This document shows positions 18,562 through 26,760 of a DNA stretch of 64,000 nucleotides, one piece after another (the stretch's first letter is position 1; the number at the start of each line of letters is the position of its first letter). The notes beneath the pieces were generated by a model that was given only the letters and a program-made list of their open reading frames with translations, was not told the origin of the DNA and did no database searches. A program made the translations under genes and the position numbers. The stretch covers positions 3,534,001 to 3,598,000 of the forward strand of contig NZ_VFMU01000001.1 of NCBI RefSeq assembly GCF_006715225.1, given 5' to 3'. The stretch comes from Arthrobacter sp. SLBN-112 (GTDB lineage: Bacteria > Actinomycetota > Actinomycetes > Actinomycetales > Micrococcaceae).

Positions 18562-19955
18562 GCAGGTTCCGGGGCGAGCAGTTCCCGCTCCCCCTCGCCG
18601 AAGGACCCGGCGGGCTCCTCCGCGCGGACCACCGGCCAGCTGCGGCCAAGTTTCTCCGCGGCGCGCACACCTGAGAGGGCACCGTCCTCGTGGAATCCCC
18701 AGCCAAGGTACGCCCCGGCGTAGGCGATCCGGCTGTTGCTCAGCGCGGTGATGGCCTGCTGGGCCTGGAGGGATTCGGGCGTGTACTGCGGGTGTTCGTA
18801 GACCATGCGCTCCAGCACTGCAGTGTCGCCGATCAGCTCCGACTCCCCCAGGCTCACCAAGTAGGGCTTGCCATCCGCAGGGCTCAGCCGCTGCAGCCGG
18901 GTCAGGTCGTAGCTCACCAGGACCTTGTCCAGGCGGGCGTCGCAGGCCGGGAGCCGGTAGTTCCAGGACGCCTTGGCGTTGTCCGCGGCCGGCAGGACTG
19001 CAGGGTCCCGGTGGAACACCGTGTGGTTAACCGAGTACGGCATCCCGCCCAGCGCCTCCTTCTCCTCAGGGTTTGCGTCGGCCAGGAACCCGAGCGCCTG
19101 CGCAGGATGGGTGGCAATGACGACGGCGTCAAAGTCTTCCAGCCCGCTGTCCGTTGCGAGCTCCACGCCGTCCGGCAGGCGTCTGATGGCGGTGACGGGT
19201 GTGTTGAGCCGGACGTCGGCCAGCGTCGCAGCGAGCTTTTCGACGTACCGGGCTGAGCCGCCGGTGACGGTGCGCCACTGCGGCGAGCCCTTAATGCCCA
19301 GCATGCCGTGGTGGCCCAGGAACGTGAAGAGGTACCGCGCGGGATAGGCCAGGGCGGTGGTGGGATCGCAGGACCAGACTGCGCTGACCACGGGGGTCAT
19401 GAAGTGGGAGATGAAGTAGGGGCTGAACTTCTCCCGTTCCAGGAATGCGCCAAGCGTCAGTTCCGGCGTCTCCGCTTCGTCGCTGACGGCCGACGGCGGC
19501 GCGGTCCTGAGCAGTTCCTGCGCCTTCCGGTAAAAGCGGGTGACCTCCAGCAGCATCAGCAGGTAGCGGCCGCGCAGCAGGCTGGAGGGCCTGGCGATGA
19601 TGCCGCGGGCTCCGTCCCGCGCCCCCGCGTATTCCAGCCCGCAGCCGTCGCAGCGGATGGACATGCTCATCTCTGAGTCCTGGGTTTCGACACCAAGCTC
19701 GGCGAACAACCGCAGCAGCGTGGGATAGGTCCGTTCGTTGTGCACGATGAACCCGGTGTCCACCCCCATGGTGCTGCCATCGGGCTGTGGCATGTCGTGG
19801 GTGTGGGCATGGCCGCCCAGCCTCGAATCCGCCTCAAACAGGGTGACATCGTCCTGCCGGTTCAAGACGTAGGCTGCCGTCAATCCGGCCACGCCACTGC
19901 CGATCACGGCAACGCGGCGCCGGGCGCCTGGACTTCCTGCTGGGTCAAGTGACAA
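18558..19955 (-). CDS. FAD-dependent oxidoreductase (amine-oxidase-like NAD/FAD-binding protein)
   Basis: 465 aa. It begins with the dinucleotide fold RRRVAVIGSGVAGLTAAYVL (GSGVAG at residues 19-24) and ELFEAD-type FAD ribose binding, then GGHAHTHDMP, VDTGFIVHNERTYP and the C-terminal AYAGAYLGWGFHEDGALSG that completes the flavin site. It is predicted to desaturate or oxidise an acyl substrate in the modified fatty-acid pathway of the operon. TTG 19955 is chosen because GAGGAG lies six bases upstream and no in-frame ATG fits; the reading further upstream overlaps the divergent regulator. First gene of the FAD-DUF1365-synthase operon. Confidence 0.85.
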   Translation of the reverse strand: MSLDPAGSPGARRRVAVIGSGVAGLTAAYVLNRQDDVTLFEADSRLGGHAHTHDMPQPDGSTMGVDTGFIVHNERTYPTLLRLFAELGVETQDSEMSMSIRCDGCGLEYAGARDGARGIIARPSSLLRGRYLLMLLEVTRFYRKAQELLRTAPPSAVSDEAETPELTLGAFLEREKFSPYFISHFMTPVVSAVWSCDPTTALAYPARYLFTFLGHHGMLGIKGSPQWRTVTGGSARYVEKLAATLADVRLNTPVTAIRRLPDGVELATDSGLEDFDAVVIATHPAQALGFLADANPEEKEALGGMPYSVNHTVFHRDPAVLPAADNAKASWNYRLPACDARLDKVLVSYDLTRLQRLSPADGKPYLVSLGESELIGDTAVLERMVYEHPQYTPESLQAQQAITALSNSRIAYAGAYLGWGFHEDGALSGVRAAEKLGRSWPVVRAEEPAGSFGEGERELLAPEPA

Positions 19956-20051
19956 TTCATGCTCCTCTGCTGAACATTTGCCGCTGGGCTGGGTATACAG
20001 ACGGTTGTTCGGTGCGGTACCGCCGGCGGATGGGTGCAGTACTGTGGGCTG

Positions 20052-20969
20052 GTGGTAAATCCGGTGCACCTGAAGACCCTCCTTGAAGTCACGCGGCTGG
20101 GCTCGTTCGCTGCAGCAGCCGCAACCCTCGGCTACACGGCCTCTGCCGTGTCCCAGCAGATGTCGGCTTTGGAGCGGGAAACGGGCGTAACCCTCTTCCA
20201 GCGTTCGGCGCGCGCCGTGATTCCCACGGAAGCCGCCGTCGTCATGACCCGGCACGCTGCCAAGGTGCTCACGGACATCGAGGCACTGATGGCCGCCGCC
20301 TCAAGGACGCAGGACTCGGAAAGCCAGGAACTGCGGCTGGGGATCTTTCCCAGCCTGGCCACGTACGTCCTGCCGCGGATCCTGAAGAACCCGGCGTGGA
20401 AGAAACTTGGAATCGACCTGCGGGTGTCCGTGGCTGAACCCGGCCAAACCATCCAGGGGCTGCGCACCGGCGGCGACCTGGACCTTGCCGTGGTGTTCCA
20501 GGTGGGCCAGACCGGCTTCGCCTGGCCCAACACCATCAACCGGCAATGGATTGGCGACGACGACTTCCGGGTGGTGCTGCCTGCCGGCTGGGGTTTCCGG
20601 GCCGACGCGAAGGTCGCCGCCGACCATCTCTCGGAGATGCCCTGGATCATGCACCATCCCGGCACCAGCGACGCCATGGTGATCGAGCGGCTGTTCGCGG
20701 GCTGCAACCTGCACCCCCGCGTGGTGGCGCACAGCGATGATTTCCATGCCAGCCTGGAGATGGCCGCCGCAGGCCTGGGCGCGGCCCTGGTTCCGGAGCT
20801 CGCCCTGCGGAACAAGCCGGCGGGTGTGGTGGTGCTGGACGTCCCGGAGATCCGGCTGGCGCGGAACGTGTTTGCGCTGCTGATCAATGACCGGAAGACG
20901 GCGCGGGTCCAGCTCTTCGTTGACCTCCTGGCCGAAACACTCGCCGGAATGCGCACCGCGGTCAATTAG
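20052..20969 (+). CDS. LysR family transcriptional regulator
   Basis: 305 aa, normal for LysR regulators. The N-terminal winged helix is clear (HLKTLLEVTRLGSFAAAAAT, then GYTASAVSQQMSALERETG). A periplasmic-binding-like effector domain runs from about residue 90 (LRLGIFPSLATYVLPRIL). It is divergent from the FAD-DUF1365-synthase operon with a 96-nt shared promoter region, the arrangement of a LysR controller and its target. Start GTG 20052 is tentative: GTG 20064 and GTG 20034 are in frame and none has a strong ribosome binding site. The effector is unknown. Confidence 0.88.
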   Translation: MVNPVHLKTLLEVTRLGSFAAAAATLGYTASAVSQQMSALERETGVTLFQRSARAVIPTEAAVVMTRHAAKVLTDIEALMAAASRTQDSESQELRLGIFPSLATYVLPRILKNPAWKKLGIDLRVSVAEPGQTIQGLRTGGDLDLAVVFQVGQTGFAWPNTINRQWIGDDDFRVVLPAGWGFRADAKVAADHLSEMPWIMHHPGTSDAMVIERLFAGCNLHPRVVAHSDDFHASLEMAAAGLGAALVPELALRNKPAGVVVLDVPEIRLARNVFALLINDRKTARVQLFVDLLAETLAGMRTAVN

Positions 20970-21014
20970 GGCAGAACGCTGGAATGGTCTGCCCTTCGGG
21001 TCTATGTTGAGAAT

Positions 21015-21521
21015 ATGAACAAGGTAGCGAGCCAGCACTTTGGGGAGATCGAGCTCAACCACGGCATGGATCATCTCTTTGCCGCCAAACATGAGCTGCG
21101 CGGCCACCCGCTGGAACTCGACCTGAACATCACCGCCCACGACAACTTCGACGAAGCCGCGCTGCGCAAGGTGGAGTACCGGCTGCGTTTCCTCCCGGAA
21201 CTGGTGGACGAGGTCCGAGAAATGATCGCCGAGGAGCTTGAGCAGGAGGGCACCAGTCCCCAGGAGTACCTGCACTTCCACTGCAACGCGCTCAAGGACG
21301 AGCACCTGCACAAGGTGTTCGGCGTCCAGGACCGCAAACAGCTCACCAACGAGGTATTCCTTAAGGCCCTCAAACTCGGCCACGTGGCCATCTACCCCGG
21401 CCAGCCCGAACGCTACTTCGTCATGGATTTCACCCTGGGTGAGCACTTCACGGATGAGGTCCTGGTGGCCTCCGCCGACCAGGACGGCGTGGTGGACGAC
21501 GAGATCGTCTGGGAGTCCTGA
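21015..21521 (+). CDS. DUF2004-like conserved protein
   Basis: 168 aa, soluble and acidic. It opens SQHFGEIELNHGMDHLFAA and has a helical middle (LPELVDEVREMIAEELEQEG) and a beta-rich end (ERYFVMDFTLGEHFTDEVL). This pattern matches my recollection of the DUF2004 family, which has no known function; I would not go further. It stands alone 45 nt after the LysR gene on the same strand and could be cotranscribed with it. Confidence 0.65.
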   Translation: MNKVASQHFGEIELNHGMDHLFAAKHELRGHPLELDLNITAHDNFDEAALRKVEYRLRFLPELVDEVREMIAEELEQEGTSPQEYLHFHCNALKDEHLHKVFGVQDRKQLTNEVFLKALKLGHVAIYPGQPERYFVMDFTLGEHFTDEVLVASADQDGVVDDEIVWES

Positions 21522-21570
21522 GCCCGCCGGCACCTCAATAACGCCCCGATACTAACGATGGTGGGCGGTT

Positions 21571-22097
21571 ATGGCTATGGATGATGACAGGCGTGGAACG
21601 TGGCGGCTGGCTTCGTCGCTGCTCCTCGCCGGCGTAGTGGTCGCAATTCTTGCGGGCCTGCTGCATGCGCAGTCCCACGACGGCAGGCGGTGGATGGGGT
21701 GGCCTTGAAACAGGCGGTGGACGCCTGGGCTGCTGTTCCGGAGCCGGAAAAAGCGGCACGCTTTGCTACGGCTGAAGGCATCCGCTGGTTGGAATGGGGA
21801 GTGCGGAGCTACCAAAGCATTCTGCTGGGCGCCGCACTGGTGCTTGTGGGGGTTGTTGTGGCCGCAGCGCACCGCGTGGCCCGCATGATCGGCTACCTCA
21901 TGGCGCTGTCCGGACTGGGCTACCTGGCGCAGGGGTGGATCATCGGGGAATCCGGATTTTCCGGCGGCAACTCAATACCCACGCTGGTCAGCATCCTGGC
22001 AATCGTCATTTCTGCCATTTGGCTGGCCGTCAGCACCTGGCGGATGAAGGAACAGACGCCGAGACCGTCCGGGAGTCCTGAATCGATTGCTCCGTAA
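21571..22097 (+). pseudogene. Remnant of a multi-helix membrane protein gene with internal deletion and frameshift
   Basis: ATG 21571 starts AMDDDRRGTWRLASSLLLA, a first membrane helix ending LLHAQSHD, but the frame stops at 21708 (RRWMGWP). The next frame, open across the junction, reads QAVDGVALKQAVDAWAAVPE, then GIRWLEWGVRSYQSI and three more helices ending at 22097. As I recall intact relatives in Arthrobacter, AQSHD and LQAVDGVALKQ belong to one four-or-more-helix protein separated by roughly 60-70 residues that are missing here. So this looks like a gene that lost an internal segment out of frame. The 3' part could still be translated from GTG 21701. Function of the family is unknown. 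Confidence 0.6.
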
Positions 22098-22156
22098 ACG
22101 TCCTTTTGCCCGCTCAAAACGGCAACTACGGAGCAATGGATGGTTAAAGCCCGACG

Positions 22157-22193
22157 GCGGGTGGTCACCGGGATTTCCCCGGTGACCACCCGC
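22157..22193. terminator. Bidirectional terminator with 16-bp perfect stem
   Basis: Arms 22157-22172 and 22178-22193 are exact reverse complements around ATTTC. It lies between the convergent membrane-protein remnant and metE. Confidence 0.8.
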
Positions 22194-22269
22194 CCGTTCG
22201 CTACTCAAGTCCCGGCGCGCTGGGCGCACCGGACCTTGAGCCTCTGCGGGCTCTCTTAGCTCTGTTCGT

Positions 22270-24609
22270 CTACTTCGCTGCTTCCAGCAGTTCCGCGCGG
22301 ACTGTCTGCGTGGCCTTGACCAGGTTGCGCAGGGACTCTTCGGTCTCGGCGTAGCCGCGGGTCTTCAGGCCGCAGTCCGGGTTGACCCAGAGCTGGCGGG
22401 ACGGGACGTGCTTGACGGCGGTGGCCAGCAGCTCGGTGACTTCCTGCTCGCCGGGAACACGGGGTGAATGGATGTCGTAGACGCCCGGGCCCACGCCGCG
22501 GCCGAAGCCGTGGGACTCGAGGTCGTGGACAACCTCCATCCGGGAGCGGGCAGCTTCAATGGAGGTGACGTCCGCGTCCAGGCCGTCGATCGCGTCGATG
22601 ATCACGCCGAACTCCGAGTAGCAAAGGTGCGTGTGGATCTGCGTGGAATCGGCGGCACCTGCGGTGGCCAGGCGGAAGGAGTCAACGGACCACTTCAGGT
22701 AATCCGCCTGGTCAGCCTTGCGCAGCGGGAGCAGTTCGCGCAGCGCGGGCTCGTCCACTTGGATGACCTTGATGCCGGCAGCTTCGAGGTCGGCGATCTC
22801 GTCGCGGAGGGCCAGGCCCACCTGGTTGGCGGTCTCGCCCAGCGGCTGGTCGTCGCGGACGAAGGACCAGGCCAGGATGGTGACCGGACCGGTGAGCATG
22901 CCCTTCATCGGCTTGTTCGTGAGGGACTGTGCGTATTTGGCCCATTCCACTGTGATCGGAGCGCTGCGGGTGACGTCGCCCCAGAGAATGGACGGCCGGG
23001 TACAACGTGAGCCGTAGGACTGGACCCAGCCGTGCACCGTGACGTCGAAGCCTTCAAGGTTTTCGGCGAAGTACTGCACCATGTCGTTGCGCTCCGGCTC
23101 GCCGTGCACCAGGACGTCATAGCCAAGCTCTTCCTGCAGCTCCACCACACGCTTGATCTCGTCCTTCATGAGCTGCGCGTACTGTTCGTTGGTCAGCTCA
23201 CCCTTGTTGTTCCGGGCGCGCGCTGACCTGATTTCGGCGGTCTGCGGGAAGGAGCCGATGGTGGTGGTGGGCAGCGGCGGCAGGTGCAGCGCTTCTTCCT
23301 GGGCGGCTTCGCGGACCGAATACTCGGAGCGTGAGAAGTCGGCCGCGGTGAGGGCCTCGGTGCGGGCACGGACGTCTGCGCGGCGGACGCCCTCGGCGGT
23401 GGCCCGGGAAGCGATGACGGCGGTTGCCTCGTCGATCGCAGCCTTGGCGGAAGCAGGGTCGGCCAGGTAGGAGGCCAGGGCCTTGACTTCCACGGCCTTC
23501 TGGTCCGAGAACGCCAGCCAGCTGCGGAGCTGTTCTGGGAGCTGGGTTTCCTCGGCAACGTCGTGCGGGACGTGCTGCGTGGAGGTGGACGTGGAAACGG
23601 CCACCTTTCCGGCGGCGGCCTTCAGTTCGTCCAGCTTGGCGGCGGAGGCAGCGAGGTCGTTGCGCCAGATGTTGTGGCCGTCCACGACGCCGGCAACCAG
23701 GGTCTTGTTGCCGAGTCCCGCCAGGGCGGCGGCGGACGGAACGGCGCCCTTGAAGACATCGATGTGCAGGGCGTCGATGTTAGTGGCGGCGAGGGTGCCC
23801 AGCTGCCCGTCCAGCGAGCCGTAGGGGGTGGAAACGAGGATCTGCGGGCGGTTGGCTGAAGCGGTCAGTACCTCGTAGGCGCGGGCAACGGCTGCCTCGA
23901 CTTCGGCGGCCGGGGTGTCCTGGTCCACCACCAGCGCAGGCTCGTCGAGCTGGACCCAGCTGGCGCCGGCAGCGGCGAGCTTTTCCAGCAGCTGCACGTA
24001 GACGGGCAGGATGTCCTCCAGGCGGGACAGCGGGGCGAAGCCGGCGGGGGCCTCGTCGGAGGCCTTGGACAGCAGCAGGTAGGTCACTGGGCCCACGATG
24101 CAGGGGCGGGTCTCGATGCCGTTGGCCAGGGCGAAGGCGAACTCGTCAACCTTGGCGCTGGAGGCCAGGGTGAACCCGGTCTCCGGGCCGATTTCCGGCA
24201 CCAGGTAGTGGTAGTTGGTGTCGAACCACTTGGTCATTTCCAGTGGCTGCTGTTCCTTGTTGCCGCGGGCCAGGGTGAAGTAACCGTCAATGTCCAGCTG
24301 GCCTTCACCGTTGAGGAGCTTGCCGAAGCGGGCGGGCACGGCACCAAGGTGGGCGGTGGTGTCCAGGACCTGGTCGTAGTAGGAGAAGGTGCCAGGGACA
24401 GCGGAAGCTTCGGTCAGGCCCAGTTCCTGCAGGCGCCTGGCGATGGCCAGCTGGATGTCCTTGGCGGCGGCGTCCAGGGCGACGGCGTCGATCTTCCCGG
24501 CCCAGTAGGCCTCGACGGCCTTCTTGAGCTCGCGGCGGCGGCCGATGCGGGGGTAGCCGAGGAGTGAGGCTGCCGGGAAGGGGGTGCGGGCAATGTTCTG
24601 TTCAGTCAT
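22270..24609 (-). CDS. metE: Cobalamin-independent methionine synthase
   Basis: 779 aa. It transfers the methyl group of 5-methyltetrahydrofolate (triglutamate) to homocysteine, the last step of methionine synthesis. Zinc ligands are recognisable: H661 and C663 in THLCYSEF, a Glu near 685, and C746 in NPDCGLKTRG. The N-terminal domain opens SLLGYPRIGRRRELKKAVEA and the catalytic half has TIGSFPQT, VHGEPERNDMV and QVDEPALRELLPL. Start ATG 24609 has TAGGAGT eight bases upstream. It follows metF by 141 nt on the same strand, so the enzyme making the methyl donor and the one using it probably share a transcript. Confidence 0.97.
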   Translation of the reverse strand: MTEQNIARTPFPAASLLGYPRIGRRRELKKAVEAYWAGKIDAVALDAAAKDIQLAIARRLQELGLTEASAVPGTFSYYDQVLDTTAHLGAVPARFGKLLNGEGQLDIDGYFTLARGNKEQQPLEMTKWFDTNYHYLVPEIGPETGFTLASSAKVDEFAFALANGIETRPCIVGPVTYLLLSKASDEAPAGFAPLSRLEDILPVYVQLLEKLAAAGASWVQLDEPALVVDQDTPAAEVEAAVARAYEVLTASANRPQILVSTPYGSLDGQLGTLAATNIDALHIDVFKGAVPSAAALAGLGNKTLVAGVVDGHNIWRNDLAASAAKLDELKAAAGKVAVSTSTSTQHVPHDVAEETQLPEQLRSWLAFSDQKAVEVKALASYLADPASAKAAIDEATAVIASRATAEGVRRADVRARTEALTAADFSRSEYSVREAAQEEALHLPPLPTTTIGSFPQTAEIRSARARNNKGELTNEQYAQLMKDEIKRVVELQEELGYDVLVHGEPERNDMVQYFAENLEGFDVTVHGWVQSYGSRCTRPSILWGDVTRSAPITVEWAKYAQSLTNKPMKGMLTGPVTILAWSFVRDDQPLGETANQVGLALRDEIADLEAAGIKVIQVDEPALRELLPLRKADQADYLKWSVDSFRLATAGAADSTQIHTHLCYSEFGVIIDAIDGLDADVTSIEAARSRMEVVHDLESHGFGRGVGPGVYDIHSPRVPGEQEVTELLATAVKHVPSRQLWVNPDCGLKTRGYAETEESLRNLVKATQTVRAELLEAAK

Positions 24610-24750
24610 GGGGTACTCCTAAAAGTCGAGTAAATGTCGAGGTGGGTATCGAGGGCGTGCCTGAATCAACGCAGCACGGATGGACGCGGCGTCTACGGAC
24701 GCTGCGCGAATGAATGGAAACTGTTGGGCGACGCGGGCGGCCCAGGCTGG

Positions 24751-25716
24751 TCAGCTGGCCAGCTGGCCGCGGGCGCTGGACTCGCGGCGGATGCCCGGAC
24801 GGCAGCGCCGCGGAAGGGCCAGCTTGTCCAGCACTTCCAACGCACTTTGGTGCTCGTTGAAGGTGTAGATGTGGATACCGGGAGCACCCGCATCAAGGGC
24901 CGCATTGGCCAGGTCAACCGTGGCGTCGACTCCAATGCGGAGGCGTTCGGCGTCGGTATCGGCCGCAGCCAGCCGGGACATCAGCTGCGGAGCCGGCTCC
25001 ACCCCGGTCAATTCGCCCAGGCGGTTGAGCCGGCGGAGGCTGGTCAGCGGCATGACGCCGGGGATGATCGGGATGGTCACACCGGCACGGCGGGCCCGGG
25101 TGAGGAGATCGGCATACTGCCTGGTCTCGAAGAACACCTGGGTGATGGCGAAATCGGCGCCGGAACGCTGCTTTGCGAGCAGCACCTCGACGTCGTGCTC
25201 TTCACTGGGTGACTCCGGATGCCGGGTTGGGTACGCTGCCACACCCACTGCGATCTTTCCGGCGCACAGCAGGGCTGAACGGCGCTGCTCCACGCGGCGG
25301 ATGAGTTCGATCAGGTCCTGGGCGTACCGGAGCGACCCGCTGGCAGGGGCGCTGGCGTCCTTGGGAAGGTCGCCGCGCAGGGCAAGGATGCCCCGCACCC
25401 CGGTGTCCAGCAGTTCACCGACGATGCCGGCGAGTTCCTGCGGCGTGTTGCCCACACAGGTGAGGTGGGCCAGCGGCCGCAGCGTGGTTTCGAGCAGCAG
25501 CCGGTTGATGAGTTCGACGGCGGTGTCCCGGTTGGATCCGCTGGCGCCGTACGTGACGGAGACATAGTCCGGTTCAGTTGCTTCCAACTCGCGGATGGTG
25601 GTCCAGAGCGTCTCCGCTGCCGCAGGAGAACGCGGCGGGAAGAGCTCATAGGAAAGCGCCACCGGAGCGGTGTCGGATAGGTTGGGGTGTGCGTCAATAA
25701 GGCTTGGTGGTGACAT
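24751..25716 (-). CDS. metF: 5,10-methylenetetrahydrofolate reductase
   Basis: 321 aa, FAD-dependent TIM-barrel enzyme that makes 5-methyl-THF for MetE. Motifs: LSYELFPPRSP at the N-terminus, DYVSVTYGASGSNRD, HLTCVGNT, GILALRGDLP, ADFAITQVFFE, IIPGVMPL and GIHIYTFN. Start ATG 25716 has AAGGA seven bases upstream; the longer in-frame reading to 25863 lies in the leader. It is preceded by a leader of about 220 nt with a promoter, a palindrome and a branched RNA structure, suggesting regulation by methionine status. It heads metF-metE. Confidence 0.95.
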   Translation of the reverse strand: MSPPSLIDAHPNLSDTAPVALSYELFPPRSPAAAETLWTTIRELEATEPDYVSVTYGASGSNRDTAVELINRLLLETTLRPLAHLTCVGNTPQELAGIVGELLDTGVRGILALRGDLPKDASAPASGSLRYAQDLIELIRRVEQRRSALLCAGKIAVGVAAYPTRHPESPSEEHDVEVLLAKQRSGADFAITQVFFETRQYADLLTRARRAGVTIPIIPGVMPLTSLRRLNRLGELTGVEPAPQLMSRLAAADTDAERLRIGVDATVDLANAALDAGAPGIHIYTFNEHQSALEVLDKLALPRRCRPGIRRESSARGQLAS

Positions 25717-25864
25717 TTGCGTCCTTGGCTTTGGGCCATTGGGGGCTCCGCCCGGCGAAACAGGACAGAGAACCGGCAATGAATTTGAGTTTGGGAACAC
25801 GGAGGGACTCCACGAGGACGCAGCCGCGACTGTTACGCCTTGAATGAAGTAGTCCGTGAGCAAA

Positions 25865-25917
25865 TGTCAGGCCCACATGGGGGCACCCACACCCTCCGGA
25901 ACGGAGGATCGCTGACA
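25865..25917 (-). ncRNA. Predicted three-way-junction RNA in the metF leader, unassigned
   Basis: On the metF strand, closing stem TGTCAG (25912-25917) pairs with CTGACA (25865-25870). Inside are two hairpins: CCTCCG-TTC-CGGAGG (25893-25907) and GCCC/GGGC (25871-25884). The structure begins about 18 nt after the inferred transcription start and 150 nt before the metF ATG. The segment GGGTGCCCC recalls the 3' half of actinobacterial SAM riboswitches, but the rest does not match a class I know. It may be a riboswitch or attenuator; function is inference. The remaining leader to 25717 shows no clear terminator. Confidence 0.4.
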
Positions 25918-25918
25918 C

Positions 25919-25932
25919 GTTACCGCGGTAAC
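25919..25932. promoter_or_regulatory. 14-bp perfect palindrome GTTACCGCGGTAAC near the metF transcription start
   Basis: Exact self-complementary 14-mer lying 10-23 bp downstream of the -10 hexamer, where a bound repressor dimer would block transcription. The regulator is unknown. It could also form a 5-bp RNA hairpin at the 5' end of the leader. Confidence 0.55.
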
Positions 25933-25941
25933 TTGTCTACG

Positions 25942-25971
25942 ACTCTAGGGGGCCCGGCGGGGGCGGTACAA
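25942..25971 (-). promoter_or_regulatory. metF promoter
   Basis: -35 TTGTAC (25966-25971), 18-bp spacer, -10 TAGAGT (25942-25947), reading on the minus strand. Predicted transcription start near 25935. The hexamers are close to the housekeeping sigma consensus; found by eye only. Confidence 0.5.
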
Positions 25972-26046
25972 GTCGCAGCCGAATTAAGACGCACTTTTAC
26001 GGGTTGTTTCGTGCGGCAGCAGAATCTTCTTCGCCGGAAGGGCTTG

Positions 26047-26760
26047 CTACCAGGGGCGGTCCGGGGCCGACCCACCATTGCTGTCCAGGTATTCTTCCCG
26101 TTCGCGCCCGCTGTTCCGCTCCCGCTGGGCCTGCCGCGAACTGTCCTGGAGCTGGTCCAGTTTGCTCTGCCGGGTCTCGGCCTGCCCGTCCTCCGGGGAT
26201 TCCTCCCCCGCTCCGCCCTGTGGGCCGGCGGGCTGGCCGGCGGCGATCTTTCCCTCCAGCCGTTCCCGGGCTTCCGCCAACCGCCCGGCCGCTCCCGCTT
26301 CCGCATCCGGAGACAGGCAACCTTCCGGCGCCTGGCCTGCCGTTGCCAGGGCTTCCTTAAAGAACGGAAGGGCCGACGACGGGTCCCTGGCCTGGAGCCG
26401 CAGGTCGCCCAGGCGTTCGATGACCAGGACAAGGTTCACCCTGACCAGGCATTCATCCCCTGAGCCGGCGGGGGCCATGCCCAGCGCCTGGTCGAACAGT
26501 CGCCGTGCGGTGCCGTAATCCCCTGCCAGCACCGCGGCGTCGCCGGCGGCAAACGGCGCTTTATGCGGCTCTACCAGGTTGGCCACACCCAGGCCATGGG
26601 CCGCAGCATCTACGGCGGACGTGTTTCCTGCTGCAAAGCCGGAGGCGGCACGGTCTGCAAGGACGCCGAGGCTGAGGAGTTTGGCGGCGAAGCACAGCAG
26701 CAGGAGAACCGGCACCGCCGACCAGAGCAGCAGGCGGCGCCTGTGGGCCTTGGCGTTCAC
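26047..26760 (-). CDS. Membrane-anchored TPR-like protein of the MoxR/vWA cluster
   Basis: 237 aa. One N-terminal membrane helix (LLLWSAVPVLLLLCFAAKLL) leads to a helical region with TPR-like repeats (AAVLAGDYGTARRLFDQALG, then SSALPFFKEALATAG), then a long Gln/Glu/Arg/Gly-rich disordered tail (SKLDQLQDSSRQAQRERNSG). This corresponds to the BatC/BatE-type partner in Bat operons. Start GTG 26760 overlaps the upstream vWA stop (GTGA). Last gene of the cluster moxR-DUF58-small membrane protein-vWA-TPR. Function of the complex is not established; such clusters have been tied to envelope stress and chaperone-like roles. Confidence 0.75.
   Translation of the reverse strand: MNAKAHRRRLLLWSAVPVLLLLCFAAKLLSLGVLADRAASGFAAGNTSAVDAAAHGLGVANLVEPHKAPFAAGDAAVLAGDYGTARRLFDQALGMAPAGSGDECLVRVNLVLVIERLGDLRLQARDPSSALPFFKEALATAGQAPEGCLSPDAEAGAAGRLAEARERLEGKIAAGQPAGPQGGAGEESPEDGQAETRQSKLDQLQDSSRQAQRERNSGREREEYLDSNGGSAPDRPW

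Noticed and set aside
20301-21533. 410-codon minus-strand frame opposite the LysR and DUF2004-like genes
   Set aside because: It spans two real genes and their spacer and shows no family features.
25865-25917. Hammerhead-type ribozyme for the three-way junction in the metF leader
   Set aside because: The conserved CUGAUGA and GAAA core is absent on either strand.
25694-25918. GTG-started upstream ORF in the metF leader with a Cys-containing stretch (SGGCGCPHVGLT), as a possible leader peptide
   Set aside because: No ribosome binding site, it runs past the metF start out of frame, and only two Cys are present; the same bases are better explained by RNA pairing. Kept as a weak alternative.
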